Source: Flavobacteriaceae bacterium Ap0902 (GTDB lineage Bacteria > Bacteroidota > Bacteroidia > Flavobacteriales > Weeksellaceae). Taken from it: DNA of 64,000 nucleotides. A model generated the notes under the pieces. That model was not told the DNA's origin. It made no database searches and worked only from the letters and a program-made list of their open reading frames with translations. Both the position numbers and the translations under genes were made by a program. Numbering within the stretch: position 1 is the first letter of the stretch; each line of letters opens with the position of its first letter. The stretch lies in NCBI GenBank assembly GCA_009835005.1, contig WTFG01000004.1, positions 1 to 64,000 of the forward strand, in the 5' to 3' direction. Below are positions 1 to 9,276 of this stretch, piece after piece.

Positions 1-58
1 AAATTTTCAGAATAACTTTTTAACTTACACAGTTTATGAAATACTACCAAAACGTTAT

Positions 59-808
59 TTAATCCTGCAATTCAATGACAATATCCATTGTGTTTGGGTT
101 ACTCAGAATATCATCCATAGATTTTTCTATAAATGCTGTTTTTCTATCCAAACTCACTTTTGCTTTTTTATCTGATATAGATTTTATAGGTCTTGGAAAG
201 TGATATTCTACATTATATCTGGTGAAATAAAAAAATCCGGTAAGTCCCATATCACCATTTTCTTTATTTAAGAGTTCTTGTATATTATTCATATTCAACT
301 CGCTGTTCCTCTCTAGCGTTTTACCATCGAAATTGAATTGATTGTTTTGAAACATATAGTCATAATATAGTTTATTCTGTGGCGCTGTTTCACCTTCCTC
401 TTCTTCATATTTTAAGGCCTTTCTTTTTAAATCAGATAATACATTGTTTAGTTCTTGAACGCTATTCTGTTTTGTAAATAAGGAAAAATAACTGTCTTCC
501 TGTGATAATTTAACATGCACATTAAAGTCTTTAAATAATTCTTTAAATGATTCTTTTTGAAAATCACCAGATGAATTATCATCATTCATTAAATCCCATG
601 CGCCAAATTCTTCTATCGTCATGACTGTATCTATTGGATAGTTCTCTGCAAGTGCTTGCTCTTTGTTAGGCTCTAACTTCATTAATTGAGTCAAATTAGA
701 TTCTATGGAATAGGTAACTTGATGGTCTTCATCAAAATATATCTTTTCTGTAATTTCACAAGACGCTAAACAAAAAATTGAGATGAATAATAGCAAAACT
801 TTTTTCAT
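59..808 (-). CDS. Hypothetical lipoprotein
   Basis: A 249-residue protein I do not recognise. The frame opens at 871, but the ATG at 806-808 begins a textbook lipoprotein signal peptide: MKK, a hydrophobic stretch (VLLLFISIFCL) and the lipobox LASC, so I place the start there. The mature part is rich in Asp, Glu, Asn and Lys with no transmembrane segment, so it is probably an outer-membrane or periplasmic lipoprotein. It is divergent from lysS with about 95 bp between the two starts. Function is unknown; the lipoprotein call is firm, anything further is not. Confidence 0.7.
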   Translation of the reverse strand: MKKVLLLFISIFCLASCEITEKIYFDEDHQVTYSIESNLTQLMKLEPNKEQALAENYPIDTVMTIEEFGAWDLMNDDNSSGDFQKESFKELFKDFNVHVKLSQEDSYFSLFTKQNSVQELNNVLSDLKRKALKYEEEEGETAPQNKLYYDYMFQNNQFNFDGKTLERNSELNMNNIQELLNKENGDMGLTGFFYFTRYNVEYHFPRPIKSISDKKAKVSLDRKTAFIEKSMDDILSNPNTMDIVIELQD

Positions 809-853
809 ACCATGAGTTTTAGCTAAATTAAACATTAATCTTAATAAAAGTGA

Positions 854-861
854 TAAATTTG
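854..861 (+). promoter_or_regulatory. Candidate -7 box for lysS
   Basis: TAAATTTG matches the Bacteroidota -7 consensus TAnnTTTG and lies 44 bp before the lysS ATG. I see no convincing TTG at the -33 position, so this is only a weak promoter candidate. Confidence 0.3.
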
Positions 862-904
862 CAGTTATCAAAAAAAGGACATTAAAATCTTTATAAAATA
901 ATTT

Positions 905-2596
905 ATGGCATTATCTGAGCAGGAACAAATAAGAAGAGAGAAGTTAGCAGAGTTAAAGAAATTAAATATAAATCCATATCCTGCAGAGGGTTATGAGGTT
1001 AAAGATACGACCGATTCTATCAAGAAAAATTTTGAAGAAGGTAAGAAGGTGAAACTTGCAGGGAGATTAATGGCTAGACGTATTCAAGGAAAGGCCTCCT
1101 TTGCAGAGTTGCAAGATTCTGACGGGCGTATTCAGGTTTATTTTAATAGAGATGAGATTTGTCCTGGAGAGGATAAAACTTTGTATAATGATGTTTATAA
1201 AAAATTACTAGATATTGGTGATTTTGTAGGGATAGAAGGGGAGTTGTTTCATACGAAAGTAGGAGAGAAGACGGTGAAAGTTACAGACTTTACTTTGCTT
1301 AGTAAATCATTAAAACCTTTGCCACTACCCAAAACAGATGCAGAGGGAAATGTTCATGATGGTTTTACCGATCCAGAACAACGTTATCGTCAACGATATG
1401 CCGATTTAGTTGTGAATCCACAGGTAAAAGAGATCTTCATTAAAAGAACTAAACTTTTTACAGCCATGCGTGATTTCTTCAATCAGCATGATTATATGGA
1501 AGTAGAAACGCCTATTCTACAATCTATTCCTGGTGGTGCAGCGGCTCGTCCATTTATAACGCAACATAATGCATTGAACATTCCATTATATATGAGAATT
1601 GCCAATGAGTTATATCTTAAAAGATTGATTGTTGGTGGATTTGATGGTGTTTATGAGTTTTCTAAAAATTTCCGTAATGAGGGAATGGACAGAACGCATA
1701 ACCCAGAATTTACCGCGATGGAAATCTATGTAGCTTACAAAGACTACAATTGGATGATGGATTTCACAGAAAGATTGCTAGAGTATTGTGCAAAGGCTGT
1801 GAATGGCTCTACAGAAGCAAAATACGGGGATTATGAAATAGATTTTAAAGCACCCTATCCAAGAATTACCATGCGCGATGCTATCTTAGAGCATACTGGA
1901 TTTGATATCAAAGAGAAATCCGAGGATGAAATTCGATATGCCGCAGAGGAGATGGGCGTGGAAGTAGATGATACCATGGGTAAAGGAAAATTGATAGATG
2001 AAATTTTTGGTGAAAAATGTGAACCTAATTACATTCAACCAACTTTTATCACAGATTATCCTAAAGAAATGAGTCCATTAACCAAAATGCATAGAAGTGA
2101 GGAAGGAGTGACGGAACGTTTTGAATTGATGGTATGTGGTAAAGAAATAGCCAATGCTTATTCTGAGTTAAATGATCCAATTGATCAAAGAGAGCGTTTT
2201 GAGGCTCAGGTAAAATTAGCAGAAAAAGGTGATGATGAGGCGGCAGAATTTATAGATCAAGATTTCTTGAGAGCATTAGAATACGGTATGCCACCAACAG
2301 CTGGTTTAGGCATCGGAATGGATAGATTGCTTATGTTTTTAACCAATCAACAATCCATACAAGAGGTATTGTTCTTCCCGCAAATGAAGCCAGAGAAGAA
2401 AGCAGTAGAAATATCAGATGATGCAAAAGTTGTTTTATCTAAATTAAAAGAGGCTGGTCGCATTGCACTAGGTTCATTAAAAGAACAATCAGGTTTATCA
2501 AATAAAAAATGGGATAAATCTATTAAAGAATTAACCAAAAAAGAATTAGCCAAAGTAGAGAAGAATGAGGAAGGGCTTTGGGTAGAATCCCTTTAG
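905..2596 (+). CDS. lysS: Lysyl-tRNA synthetase, class II
   Basis: Charges tRNA-Lys with lysine in the cytoplasm. An N-terminal OB-fold anticodon-binding domain (about residues 45-145, KLAGRLMARRIQGKASFAEL) is followed by the class II catalytic core with motif 2 (FRNEGMDRTHNPEFT, about residue 258) and motif 3 (GLGIGMDRLLMFL, about residue 466). At 563 residues it is some 55 longer than the bacterial norm: after the usual end (VLFFPQMKPEKK) there is a lysine-rich C-terminal extension that looks like a small helical or winged-helix module, as I recall from other flavobacterial LysRS. The ATG start fits the family N-terminus. Identification is certain; the role of the extension is not known to me. 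Confidence 0.97.
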   Translation: MALSEQEQIRREKLAELKKLNINPYPAEGYEVKDTTDSIKKNFEEGKKVKLAGRLMARRIQGKASFAELQDSDGRIQVYFNRDEICPGEDKTLYNDVYKKLLDIGDFVGIEGELFHTKVGEKTVKVTDFTLLSKSLKPLPLPKTDAEGNVHDGFTDPEQRYRQRYADLVVNPQVKEIFIKRTKLFTAMRDFFNQHDYMEVETPILQSIPGGAAARPFITQHNALNIPLYMRIANELYLKRLIVGGFDGVYEFSKNFRNEGMDRTHNPEFTAMEIYVAYKDYNWMMDFTERLLEYCAKAVNGSTEAKYGDYEIDFKAPYPRITMRDAILEHTGFDIKEKSEDEIRYAAEEMGVEVDDTMGKGKLIDEIFGEKCEPNYIQPTFITDYPKEMSPLTKMHRSEEGVTERFELMVCGKEIANAYSELNDPIDQRERFEAQVKLAEKGDDEAAEFIDQDFLRALEYGMPPTAGLGIGMDRLLMFLTNQQSIQEVLFFPQMKPEKKAVEISDDAKVVLSKLKEAGRIALGSLKEQSGLSNKKWDKSIKELTKKELAKVEKNEEGLWVESL

Positions 2597-2630
2597 TGCA
2601 CCCTTAACTTACATTAAAAGAATTAATTAG

Positions 2631-2766
2631 AAGTAGCCGTCTCAAAACCTTAAAAGCTGGTCATTGTGAACTTGATTCAGAATCTTATTATGTTAATAAC
2701 CAGTTTATTATGAGACCCTGAAATAAATTCAGAATAACAAAAGTGGTGTTTTGTGACGGCTACCTT
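2631..2766. repeat. Short inverted-repeat element, MITE-like
   Basis: The lysS-ppk2 gap holds an element of about 135 bp bounded by imperfect inverted repeats: AAGTAGCCGTCTCAAAAC at 2631-2648 and GTTTTGTGACGGCTACCTT at 2748-2766. Inside are two further segments (TGAACTTGATTCAGAATC and GACCCTGAAATAAATTCAG) that resemble degenerate forms of a dispersed intergenic repeat I recall from Bacteroidota and other bacteria. It has no coding capacity. It could be a non-autonomous transposable element or a transcript-folding repeat; no second copy is seen in this window. Confidence 0.5.
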
Positions 2767-2792
2767 TAATATTTTTAAGTCACTGAACGTAA

Positions 2793-3599
2793 TTATAACT
2801 TTTTGTGTTTGATGATATCTTTATTCTTGCCTTCATAGGGTACTTGTTTTAAGATATATTCCATAGTTTTAATTCTAGCCAGCGTTTTTCTATTGGCTTT
2901 AATGATTCTCCAGGGAACATATTCTTGCGTTTTTTCAAACATCCATTCTTTATATTTGGTGTATTCATCCCAAAGTGCTAATGCCCTCTCATCCACCTTG
3001 CTAAATTTCCATCTTTTAACAGGGCTGCTAATTATTTCTTTAAATCTTCTTTCTTGTTCCTTTTTGGTAATAGAGAAGTACATTTTAATGACGATTAACC
3101 CAGATCGAACCATCATTTTTTCTATGTCATTTACCTGATCCATAAAAGTATGATATTGCGCCTGCGTACAAAAACCGTTGACAGGTTCAACGACAGCACG
3201 GTTATACCAACTTCTATCAAAAAAGACCATCTCACCTTCTTTGGGTAATTGATTAATATATCGTTGGAAATACCATTGCCCTTCTTCTATCTCATCTGGT
3301 TTAGGTAATGCCACGGTACGTACTTCTCTAGGTGGAAGGTGCTCTACAGTTCTTCTAATAGCACCACCTTTCCCTGCGGCGTCTCTCCCTTCAAAGATAA
3401 TGACTACCTTCTTTCTATTTTTTACCACCCATTGTTGCATGATGAGTAATTCTTCTTGTAATTCCTCTATGCGATTTTCATATTTCACATTTTTTAAAGC
3501 CTTAGAAGGATTGATGGATTTATCTGATAGCAATGCTCTTAAACCCTGTTTGGAATTTAGTATTTCTAGTGCTTTATCTGTTACTTTTTTATTACTCAT
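2793..3599 (-). CDS. Polyphosphate kinase 2 family protein (copy A)
   Basis: A PPK2-family phosphotransferase of 268 residues that uses inorganic polyphosphate to phosphorylate nucleotides (NDP or NMP). The Walker A-like loop is EGRDAAGKGG (about residues 69-78) and the Walker B region is FFDRSWYNRAVVEPV (about 124-138), followed by the family's lid segment rich in Lys and Arg. Length and single-domain layout fit PPK2 class I or III; the substrate class cannot be fixed by eye. It lies 2 bp downstream of a second ppk2 gene in the same direction, so the two are surely co-transcribed. Confidence 0.9.
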   Translation of the reverse strand: MSNKKVTDKALEILNSKQGLRALLSDKSINPSKALKNVKYENRIEELQEELLIMQQWVVKNRKKVVIIFEGRDAAGKGGAIRRTVEHLPPREVRTVALPKPDEIEEGQWYFQRYINQLPKEGEMVFFDRSWYNRAVVEPVNGFCTQAQYHTFMDQVNDIEKMMVRSGLIVIKMYFSITKKEQERRFKEIISSPVKRWKFSKVDERALALWDEYTKYKEWMFEKTQEYVPWRIIKANRKTLARIKTMEYILKQVPYEGKNKDIIKHKKL

Positions 3600-3601
3600 G
3601 T

Positions 3602-4456
3602 TTATTTATCTAATTGTTTCACCATACGAAAATATCTGTTTACAATATTAGGGTCTGGCAATATATTTTGATAATTTTCTCCCTTGTTATCATAATCAAA
3701 CTGTGATAAAACATACTTAATACTCTCTAATCTTGCCTTTTTCTTGTCATTGGATTTCACGATGATCCAAGGGCAAAAAGACGTATGGGTTCTGGCAAAC
3801 ATTTCATTCTTGTAATGGGTAAATTGATCCCATAATTCTTGTCCTTTTTCATCCACAGGACTAAATTTCCATTTTTTAAGTGGATTTTTTAATCTTTTTT
3901 CAAATCTTCTCTGTTGTTCTTCTTTAGATACAGAAAACCAAAATTTAATAATTTTAGTACCAGATTCATATAGCATATGCTCAAACTCTGGTACTTGAAC
4001 CATAAAACGTTCATATTGTCTTTGATCACAAAAACCCATTACAGGCTCAACGACAGCGCGATTATACCAACTTCTATCAAAGAAAACAATCTCACCGCCA
4101 TTAGGTAATTCTTTGATATATCTATTGAAGTACCACTGTCTTTTTTCTATTTCTGTGGGCTTGTTTAGTGCTACTATTCTCCTAGCACGTGGATTTAAAT
4201 GATCAGAGAAACGGCGAATGGTGCCACCTTTGCCAGAGGCATCTCTACCCTCAAATAGAATGGTTACTTTTTTCTTATTTAATTGTATAAAACGTTGAAG
4301 TTCCACCAACTCTGCTTGTAGTTTGGTGAGTTCCTCTTCATAGTAATATTTATTTAGAACTTTCTGATAGACTGAATTATCATCTGCTCTTTCTTCTAAA
4401 TATTGAATTAAATTATCCCTGTTTTTAAGTTCTTCTAAAGTCTCAAGTTTTATCAT
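3602..4456 (-). CDS. Polyphosphate kinase 2 family protein (copy B)
   Basis: A second PPK2 of 284 residues with the same landmarks as its neighbour: EGRDASGKGG (about residues 68-77) and FFDRSWYNRAVVEPV (about 124-138). The copies share the catalytic blocks but differ widely outside them, so the duplication is old and the two probably differ in substrate or regulation. This is the upstream gene of the pair. Its ATG lies about 140 bp from the terminator of the peptidyl-prolyl isomerase operon. Confident as to family; the preferred acceptor (ADP, GDP or AMP) is unknown. Confidence 0.9.
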   Translation of the reverse strand: MIKLETLEELKNRDNLIQYLEERADDNSVYQKVLNKYYYEEELTKLQAELVELQRFIQLNKKKVTILFEGRDASGKGGTIRRFSDHLNPRARRIVALNKPTEIEKRQWYFNRYIKELPNGGEIVFFDRSWYNRAVVEPVMGFCDQRQYERFMVQVPEFEHMLYESGTKIIKFWFSVSKEEQQRRFEKRLKNPLKKWKFSPVDEKGQELWDQFTHYKNEMFARTHTSFCPWIIVKSNDKKKARLESIKYVLSQFDYDNKGENYQNILPDPNIVNRYFRMVKQLDK

Positions 4457-4543
4457 TTGCCGTTGATATAAATTATTTTAAATATAGGATTAAATATGAT
4501 TAATTTAACACTATATATGTTAAAAATACAATATTTATTCTAT

Positions 4544-4573
4544 AAAAAAGCCTTCTCCGTTAAGAAAAGGCTT
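4544..4573 (-). terminator. Terminator of the SurA-like operon
   Basis: Read on the minus strand, AAGCCTTTTC-loop-GAGAAGGCTT forms a stem of about 10 bp (one G-U pair) followed by six T. It sits about 25 bp past the stop codon of the last gene of the operon. Confidence 0.8.
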
Positions 4574-4598
4574 ATAAATTATTAATTAGGATGATTAA

Positions 4599-5942
4599 TT
4601 ATTTCTTTAACCAATTAAATCCAAAATCACAGCTTTGATAATCCTTATGAATTTTTACAAAAGTATCATTCATGTTCTCATCTATCCATTCAAAGAGTTT
4701 TTCCTGTTTTTTCTGTTGAATGGTCATGTTTTTAATTCTAGTATAGTCTGTATCCAGAGCTAGTTTATGAGCAGGGATAATATTATCTAGTCTTAATATT
4801 TCTATAGCTTTCTTTCTGTCATATTCCGTTTCAAAAGGTTCTGAAATGTCTCCAGGCTCTAGACCCGCAATGGCATAAACTTGTTTCATGGGCAATTTAC
4901 TCCTTTCAAACTTGGTTTCTCCATTTTGTGAATTGGTTAATTGACCACCATTATAACGGGTATATTTATCTACAGAGTATTGTTTAGCAGCTTCTTTAAA
5001 AGTTAAATCACCGCTTTTAATTTGGGTTCGGATAGAATCTATTAAATTCCTAGCTTCTGCCATTTCTTGTTCTGTTGGCTCTGCAGAGATTAGAATATGG
5101 CGAACATCTATAGATTGGCCCCTTCTTCTTTCTAATTGAATTAAATGGAATCCAAATTGTGTTTCTACTGGATCAGAAATTTCTCCTTCATCCAAATTAA
5201 AAGCTACCGCATCAAATTCTGGGACAAATGTTCCTCTTTTAATATTCTCATATAATCCACCATTCTCTTTAGAACCTGGATCCTCTGAATATAAAATGGC
5301 TTTGGTAGAAAAACTAGCTCCTTCTATAATTTCTTGTTTCATGGCTAGCAGACGATTGATGATTTCCTCTTTGTGCTCCTCTGTGATGGTGGGGTGAATC
5401 ACAATATGGGACATTTCTACCTCTTCATTCATTTGGGGCAACTCACTCTGATAGGTGTTGAAGAATGTTTTCACCTCTTCTGGTGAAGCATCCAGGTCAG
5501 ATTCAATTCTACCTCTTTTACTTTCTATCAATTGGTTATCTCTAACCAGGATTTCCAATTCATTTTGAAGCTCTGCCATTGTTTTTACACCATATACAGA
5601 TAATATTTCCTCTTCTGATCCTCTGCTTTTAAAATCTTCTAATACTTGGGTAGCTTGGGCTCTAACTCTCTCGTCTGAGACTGAAACTAAGGTATCATTT
5701 TTAGCGTGGTGCAATACCATTTTTTGAACCAACATATTATTTACAAAAGCACATCGATCCGCTGCCTCCATTCCTTGTTGTTGTGCTAACGTATAATCTC
5801 TTTGAATATCAGATTCTAGGATCACCTCATTCCCAACTACTGCTGCTACACCATCAATTTTTTTCTCTTGTGATAATCCCATGATGGGAATTAACATAAG
5901 AATTAGAGTAGGTAATATTTTATTTTCTTTTAATCTCATCAT
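4599..5942 (-). CDS. SurA-like peptidyl-prolyl isomerase, two parvulin domains
   Basis: A 447-residue periplasmic chaperone/isomerase thought to help outer-membrane proteins fold. It has a signal peptide (LPTLILMLIPIMGLSQ), an N-terminal SurA-like chaperone region with AAVVGNEVILESD at about 33-45, then two parvulin (PPIC) domains, one from about residue 177 (SHIVIHPT, ending FGFHLIQL) and one from about 280 (VRHILISAEP). This is the full SurA plan. It is the last gene of a three-gene operon and its start overlaps the preceding gene by 23 bp; there are two adjacent ATG codons and either may be used. Confident as to family. Confidence 0.9.
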   Translation of the reverse strand: MMRLKENKILPTLILMLIPIMGLSQEKKIDGVAAVVGNEVILESDIQRDYTLAQQQGMEAADRCAFVNNMLVQKMVLHHAKNDTLVSVSDERVRAQATQVLEDFKSRGSEEEILSVYGVKTMAELQNELEILVRDNQLIESKRGRIESDLDASPEEVKTFFNTYQSELPQMNEEVEMSHIVIHPTITEEHKEEIINRLLAMKQEIIEGASFSTKAILYSEDPGSKENGGLYENIKRGTFVPEFDAVAFNLDEGEISDPVETQFGFHLIQLERRRGQSIDVRHILISAEPTEQEMAEARNLIDSIRTQIKSGDLTFKEAAKQYSVDKYTRYNGGQLTNSQNGETKFERSKLPMKQVYAIAGLEPGDISEPFETEYDRKKAIEILRLDNIIPAHKLALDTDYTRIKNMTIQQKKQEKLFEWIDENMNDTFVKIHKDYQSCDFGFNWLKK

Positions 5943-6744
5943 TCTGTAATGCTTTTTTATATAACTCTTTTTTCTTTTTAGTCAGCAAATTTAACTTTCT
6001 TTTGTTGATTAACACACTTTTAATCATATCTTTTACGATGGGTAGAGGGGCATGCTCTCCAGCTTTCTTATATTCAATTAATTCAAAAATATAAGCGTTA
6101 TTGTTTTGATCTACCGTAAATATTTGATTTTTAGTCTTTAGATTATATTTTTTTAATTTCTCTGGAAAAAAATCAGATTCATCAAACTTGGATTTAGAGA
6201 TCCAATTATCTATCCCAAAATCATAAGCGTAACCGTAATTTTTTAAATTGGATTCCAATGCCGCCAATTGATTTTCCCTTAATAATGCCTTGTATGAACT
6301 CACAGAATCCATAGGAATCATCATATAGCGGTAGCTTAAATAATCTTCTTTTAAATCGAAACTATCTATATAATCATGATAGTAGGATTCAATATCGGAA
6401 TCAGAGATAGAGTCATTTAAGTTATTCGTTAATTTTTCCTCTACAAAAGAAGTTGTAATGTTTTCTCTATAACGGGCAACTTTTAAATCTATCTGGGCTA
6501 TTTCTTCTTCTGATAAGATTTCTTGGCTATTATTTAACAATACTTTATCCTTAGCCCATTTATCTATTAATTGTTTCACAAAGGCTATGCTATCCTCTGG
6601 ACTCAAAGTATTGGGTGTCATTTTTCTTACCTCTGTTTTGGTAAGAACATGATTTCCATATTTTGCAACCCAAGTATCATCCTTAGATTCACATGCAAAG
6701 AGGATCATAGAACAAAAGATAGATAGGCATATCTCTCTCATCAT
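5920..6744 (-). CDS. Lipoprotein related to SurA/PPIase chaperones
   Basis: A 274-residue protein with a lipoprotein signal (hydrophobic stretch ending LFAC, Cys at about residue 18). The mature N-terminus (WVAKYGNHVLTKTEVRKM) resembles the segment that opens SurA-type chaperones, but I see no convincing parvulin catalytic domain, so it is probably a chaperone-like partner that may lack isomerase activity. Its ATG overlaps the stop of the upstream gene by 4 bp and its 3' end overlaps the next gene by 23 bp, so the three are translated as one operon. Confidence 0.7.
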   Translation of the reverse strand: MMREICLSIFCSMILFACESKDDTWVAKYGNHVLTKTEVRKMTPNTLSPEDSIAFVKQLIDKWAKDKVLLNNSQEILSEEEIAQIDLKVARYRENITTSFVEEKLTNNLNDSISDSDIESYYHDYIDSFDLKEDYLSYRYMMIPMDSVSSYKALLRENQLAALESNLKNYGYAYDFGIDNWISKSKFDESDFFPEKLKKYNLKTKNQIFTVDQNNNAYIFELIEYKKAGEHAPLPIVKDMIKSVLINKRKLNLLTKKKKELYKKALQNDEIKRK

Positions 6745-8309
6745 TTAAATGCTTTTGGCGTTATCACTTCTGCTTGATCTTTTAAGACATTCAATTCCTT
6801 TTGATAAAAATAAGAGTTAAATGCCTCTTTAAAAGAATGACCAGCTTCTTCTACCGTCATCACCCTTGGTGGCAGCACATCGTTTACTATATAAAAAGCA
6901 TTTTGTGTTTGGTACTTTCCTTTTTGAATTTTCTTTTTTGGATTAAAAGATGCAGGTAAATCATTGCTGTTTTTATGAAAAATACCGTGAGACATCACAA
7001 CAACTGGTTTCTCAGAATTTTGGTTAAAGGAATTTAGAATTAAGTTTTCAGGTTTACCTTGCCTAATTAATTTCTCTAATTGCTTTTCTATAGATGGATC
7101 ATAAAATCTATAGATATCTATATCATAACGTACAGGCCAAGTATATTTGGATTGATTGGCTTGCAAGTATTGCCTTTGTGCCGTTGAATCTTTCTCCCCT
7201 TTGGCATAAATATATTGTTCTATATAATAATTTACAAGCAAGGATTCACGCATTAATTCGATACTGGTTTTATATGCTGGTTCATATTCAGCTAAATTAT
7301 TTTTGTAAGTATCTATCAGAAACTCATCTTTTAGATAGGGTAGGACATAATTGATAAAAGATTTAAAATTGGTGTTTTTACCATATTTCCCTCTTTTTTT
7401 AATATGATTTAGAGCAGTCGCAAAATCCTGTTGTGTGAATTGCGAATGTTCCGTTTCCCAAATGATTTGATTTCCAGAAAAATCAAATCCTTCTGTTTTA
7501 AAAAGATCTTTTTTGGCTTTATTTATCACCACATTCAAGGCAGATTTATCTTCTTCTATGTTTATTTTCTTGTTTAATTTTTTAATTAAATCTTCTTGTA
7601 GCAAATTATAATAAGGGCTTTGGTTTAGACTACCTTTGATTTCTTCTTGAAGTTGATTATAAGGGGGAAGACCTTCTGCTTCTTTTTCCTCATAAACCTT
7701 GACAAAATAAGTAGCGAATTCATCGGTTTGAATATTGGAACATGCTCCAATTTTTGTATCATAGATTTCGTCTTCTATTTCATGCGGAATAGAAATAGGC
7801 CGTACCCAAAATGGCCGACTCTTATTTTCTTCTCTAAACTTTGCTAGCGCAAGCGTATCTACATTTACGCAAATTTGATTTCTTAACTTTCCAATCTCTC
7901 GTTTAGCATTGGAAACTTCCTCTGGGTCAAATGGGTTTTGATAAAATTTAGAAAAAATTTCTGCTTTTTTCTCGATTTTTAATTTTTCATAAATCTCTTG
8001 AGCAATCTCCTCTTTTAATTCCTTTGATTCCAAATATTGCTTACTTTCAATGGCTTTGAACTGCTCTAGATTGCGTTGGAAATATGAGGATGTATCTATT
8101 TGCTCGGCTCTTGCTGCTTGTGAAATTACTTTAAAATCTATGTAATTAGCGATGGCAAGAGGTAACCCTTCTGCTTCTATATTTTTATGATAAATTGATT
8201 GGAACGCTGTGGTGGATATACTATCATTATTTACTATCAAGTAATCCTCTTGTGCTATACAAAAGGTGATACCCAACAAGGTAAATAAAGAAAAAATACT
8301 TTTAATCAT
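6741..8309 (-). CDS. Periplasmic PPIC/SurA-type folding factor
   Basis: First gene of the three-gene folding-factor operon; 522 residues with a cleavable signal peptide (SLFTLLGITFCIAQ). The N-terminal region (YLIVNNDSISTTAFQSIY) mimics the SurA opening; a long charged helical middle follows, and the C-terminal 120 residues contain a degenerate parvulin-like segment ending KGKYQTQNAFYIVNDV. Flavobacterial genomes commonly carry three such genes in a row (recalled). Role: presumably folding of outer-membrane proteins; catalytic activity is uncertain. Confidence 0.7.
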   Translation of the reverse strand: MIKSIFSLFTLLGITFCIAQEDYLIVNNDSISTTAFQSIYHKNIEAEGLPLAIANYIDFKVISQAARAEQIDTSSYFQRNLEQFKAIESKQYLESKELKEEIAQEIYEKLKIEKKAEIFSKFYQNPFDPEEVSNAKREIGKLRNQICVNVDTLALAKFREENKSRPFWVRPISIPHEIEDEIYDTKIGACSNIQTDEFATYFVKVYEEKEAEGLPPYNQLQEEIKGSLNQSPYYNLLQEDLIKKLNKKINIEEDKSALNVVINKAKKDLFKTEGFDFSGNQIIWETEHSQFTQQDFATALNHIKKRGKYGKNTNFKSFINYVLPYLKDEFLIDTYKNNLAEYEPAYKTSIELMRESLLVNYYIEQYIYAKGEKDSTAQRQYLQANQSKYTWPVRYDIDIYRFYDPSIEKQLEKLIRQGKPENLILNSFNQNSEKPVVVMSHGIFHKNSNDLPASFNPKKKIQKGKYQTQNAFYIVNDVLPPRVMTVEEAGHSFKEAFNSYFYQKELNVLKDQAEVITPKAFK

Positions 8310-8364
8310 TTTTTAATTTATGTCTGCAAAGTAAGGGTTTAACTTCTACATTTGATTGATAATT

Positions 8365-9213
8365 CTAAAGAAAGATAGTTAAAGCATTATTAAAAGCAGA
8401 TTCAAAGGCTAAAGGGTTTATTTGACTTTTTTCTTTTTTAGACTCTACAAAGGAAATTAATTTTTCTGTTGGCATATTCCCAACCAAATCTGTTTTGGAT
8501 AAGGGACATCCGCCGTATCCTTGTATAGCACCATCAAAATCTCTACATCCATTTTCATAGGCAATATTTACTTTTTCAAACCACTCATCATAAACGGTAT
8601 GGAAATGTGCAGCAAATTTAACATCGGGATATTTAGGAATCAACTCAGAGAAAACTGTCTTTATATCTTCTGGCTTAGCAGCACCAATGGTATCAGATAG
8701 TTTGATATGTCTAATGCCCATATTGTGAATAATCCTCACATAATGTTTTAATAAATCTGTACTCCACTCTTCACCATAAGGGTTTCCAAAACCCATAGAA
8801 GTATAGATTAAAAGTTCTTTACCCGCAGCATCAGAGACTTCTTTGATTTCACTAATTCTTTCTAATCCTTCTTCTCTCGTTGCATTGGTATTACTCAATT
8901 GAAACTCTTCTGAAATAGAAAATGGAAACCCAAGAATATCCACGTTTTCTACTTCAATAGCTCTTTGGGCGCCACCTAAATTAGCAACGATTACAGAAAG
9001 TTTGGTGTCAGAGCCAGATTTGTCTAGTTGATTTAAAACTTCCTTAGAATCTGCCATTTGCGGAATCGCTTTGGGTGAAACAAAACTTCCACAGTCCAAA
9101 ATATCAAAATTTACTTCTATTAAAGATTGAATATATTTAACTTTGTCTTCTGTAGGGATAAAACTTTTCCTACCTTGCATTGCATCTCTTGGGCATTCAG
9201 TTATGTGTATCAT
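8365..9213 (-). CDS. mvaB: Hydroxymethylglutaryl-CoA lyase
   Basis: Cleaves HMG-CoA to acetyl-CoA and acetoacetate, the last step of leucine degradation. A TIM-barrel enzyme of the HMGL-like family, 282 residues: ECPRDAMQG at the start (metal Asp and catalytic Arg), SFVSPKAIPQM at about 44-54, an IKLSDTIGAA strand near 170, and HFHTVYDEW near 203 supplying metal His residues. The active-site loop Cys is seen in GYGGCPLS (about 234-241). Single gene, divergent from pepT with about 60 bp between starts. Confidence 0.93.
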   Translation of the reverse strand: MIHITECPRDAMQGRKSFIPTEDKVKYIQSLIEVNFDILDCGSFVSPKAIPQMADSKEVLNQLDKSGSDTKLSVIVANLGGAQRAIEVENVDILGFPFSISEEFQLSNTNATREEGLERISEIKEVSDAAGKELLIYTSMGFGNPYGEEWSTDLLKHYVRIIHNMGIRHIKLSDTIGAAKPEDIKTVFSELIPKYPDVKFAAHFHTVYDEWFEKVNIAYENGCRDFDGAIQGYGGCPLSKTDLVGNMPTEKLISFVESKKEKSQINPLAFESAFNNALTIFL

Positions 9214-9276
9214 AGTATCTAATTAACTTGCCTAATATAATTAAAATTTATATTATTACCATCTTAAAATTACAAT

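Noticed and set aside
8310-8364. Terminator between the HMG-CoA lyase and the PPIase operon
   Set aside because: No stem with a T-run was found in this short gap; the genes may be read through.
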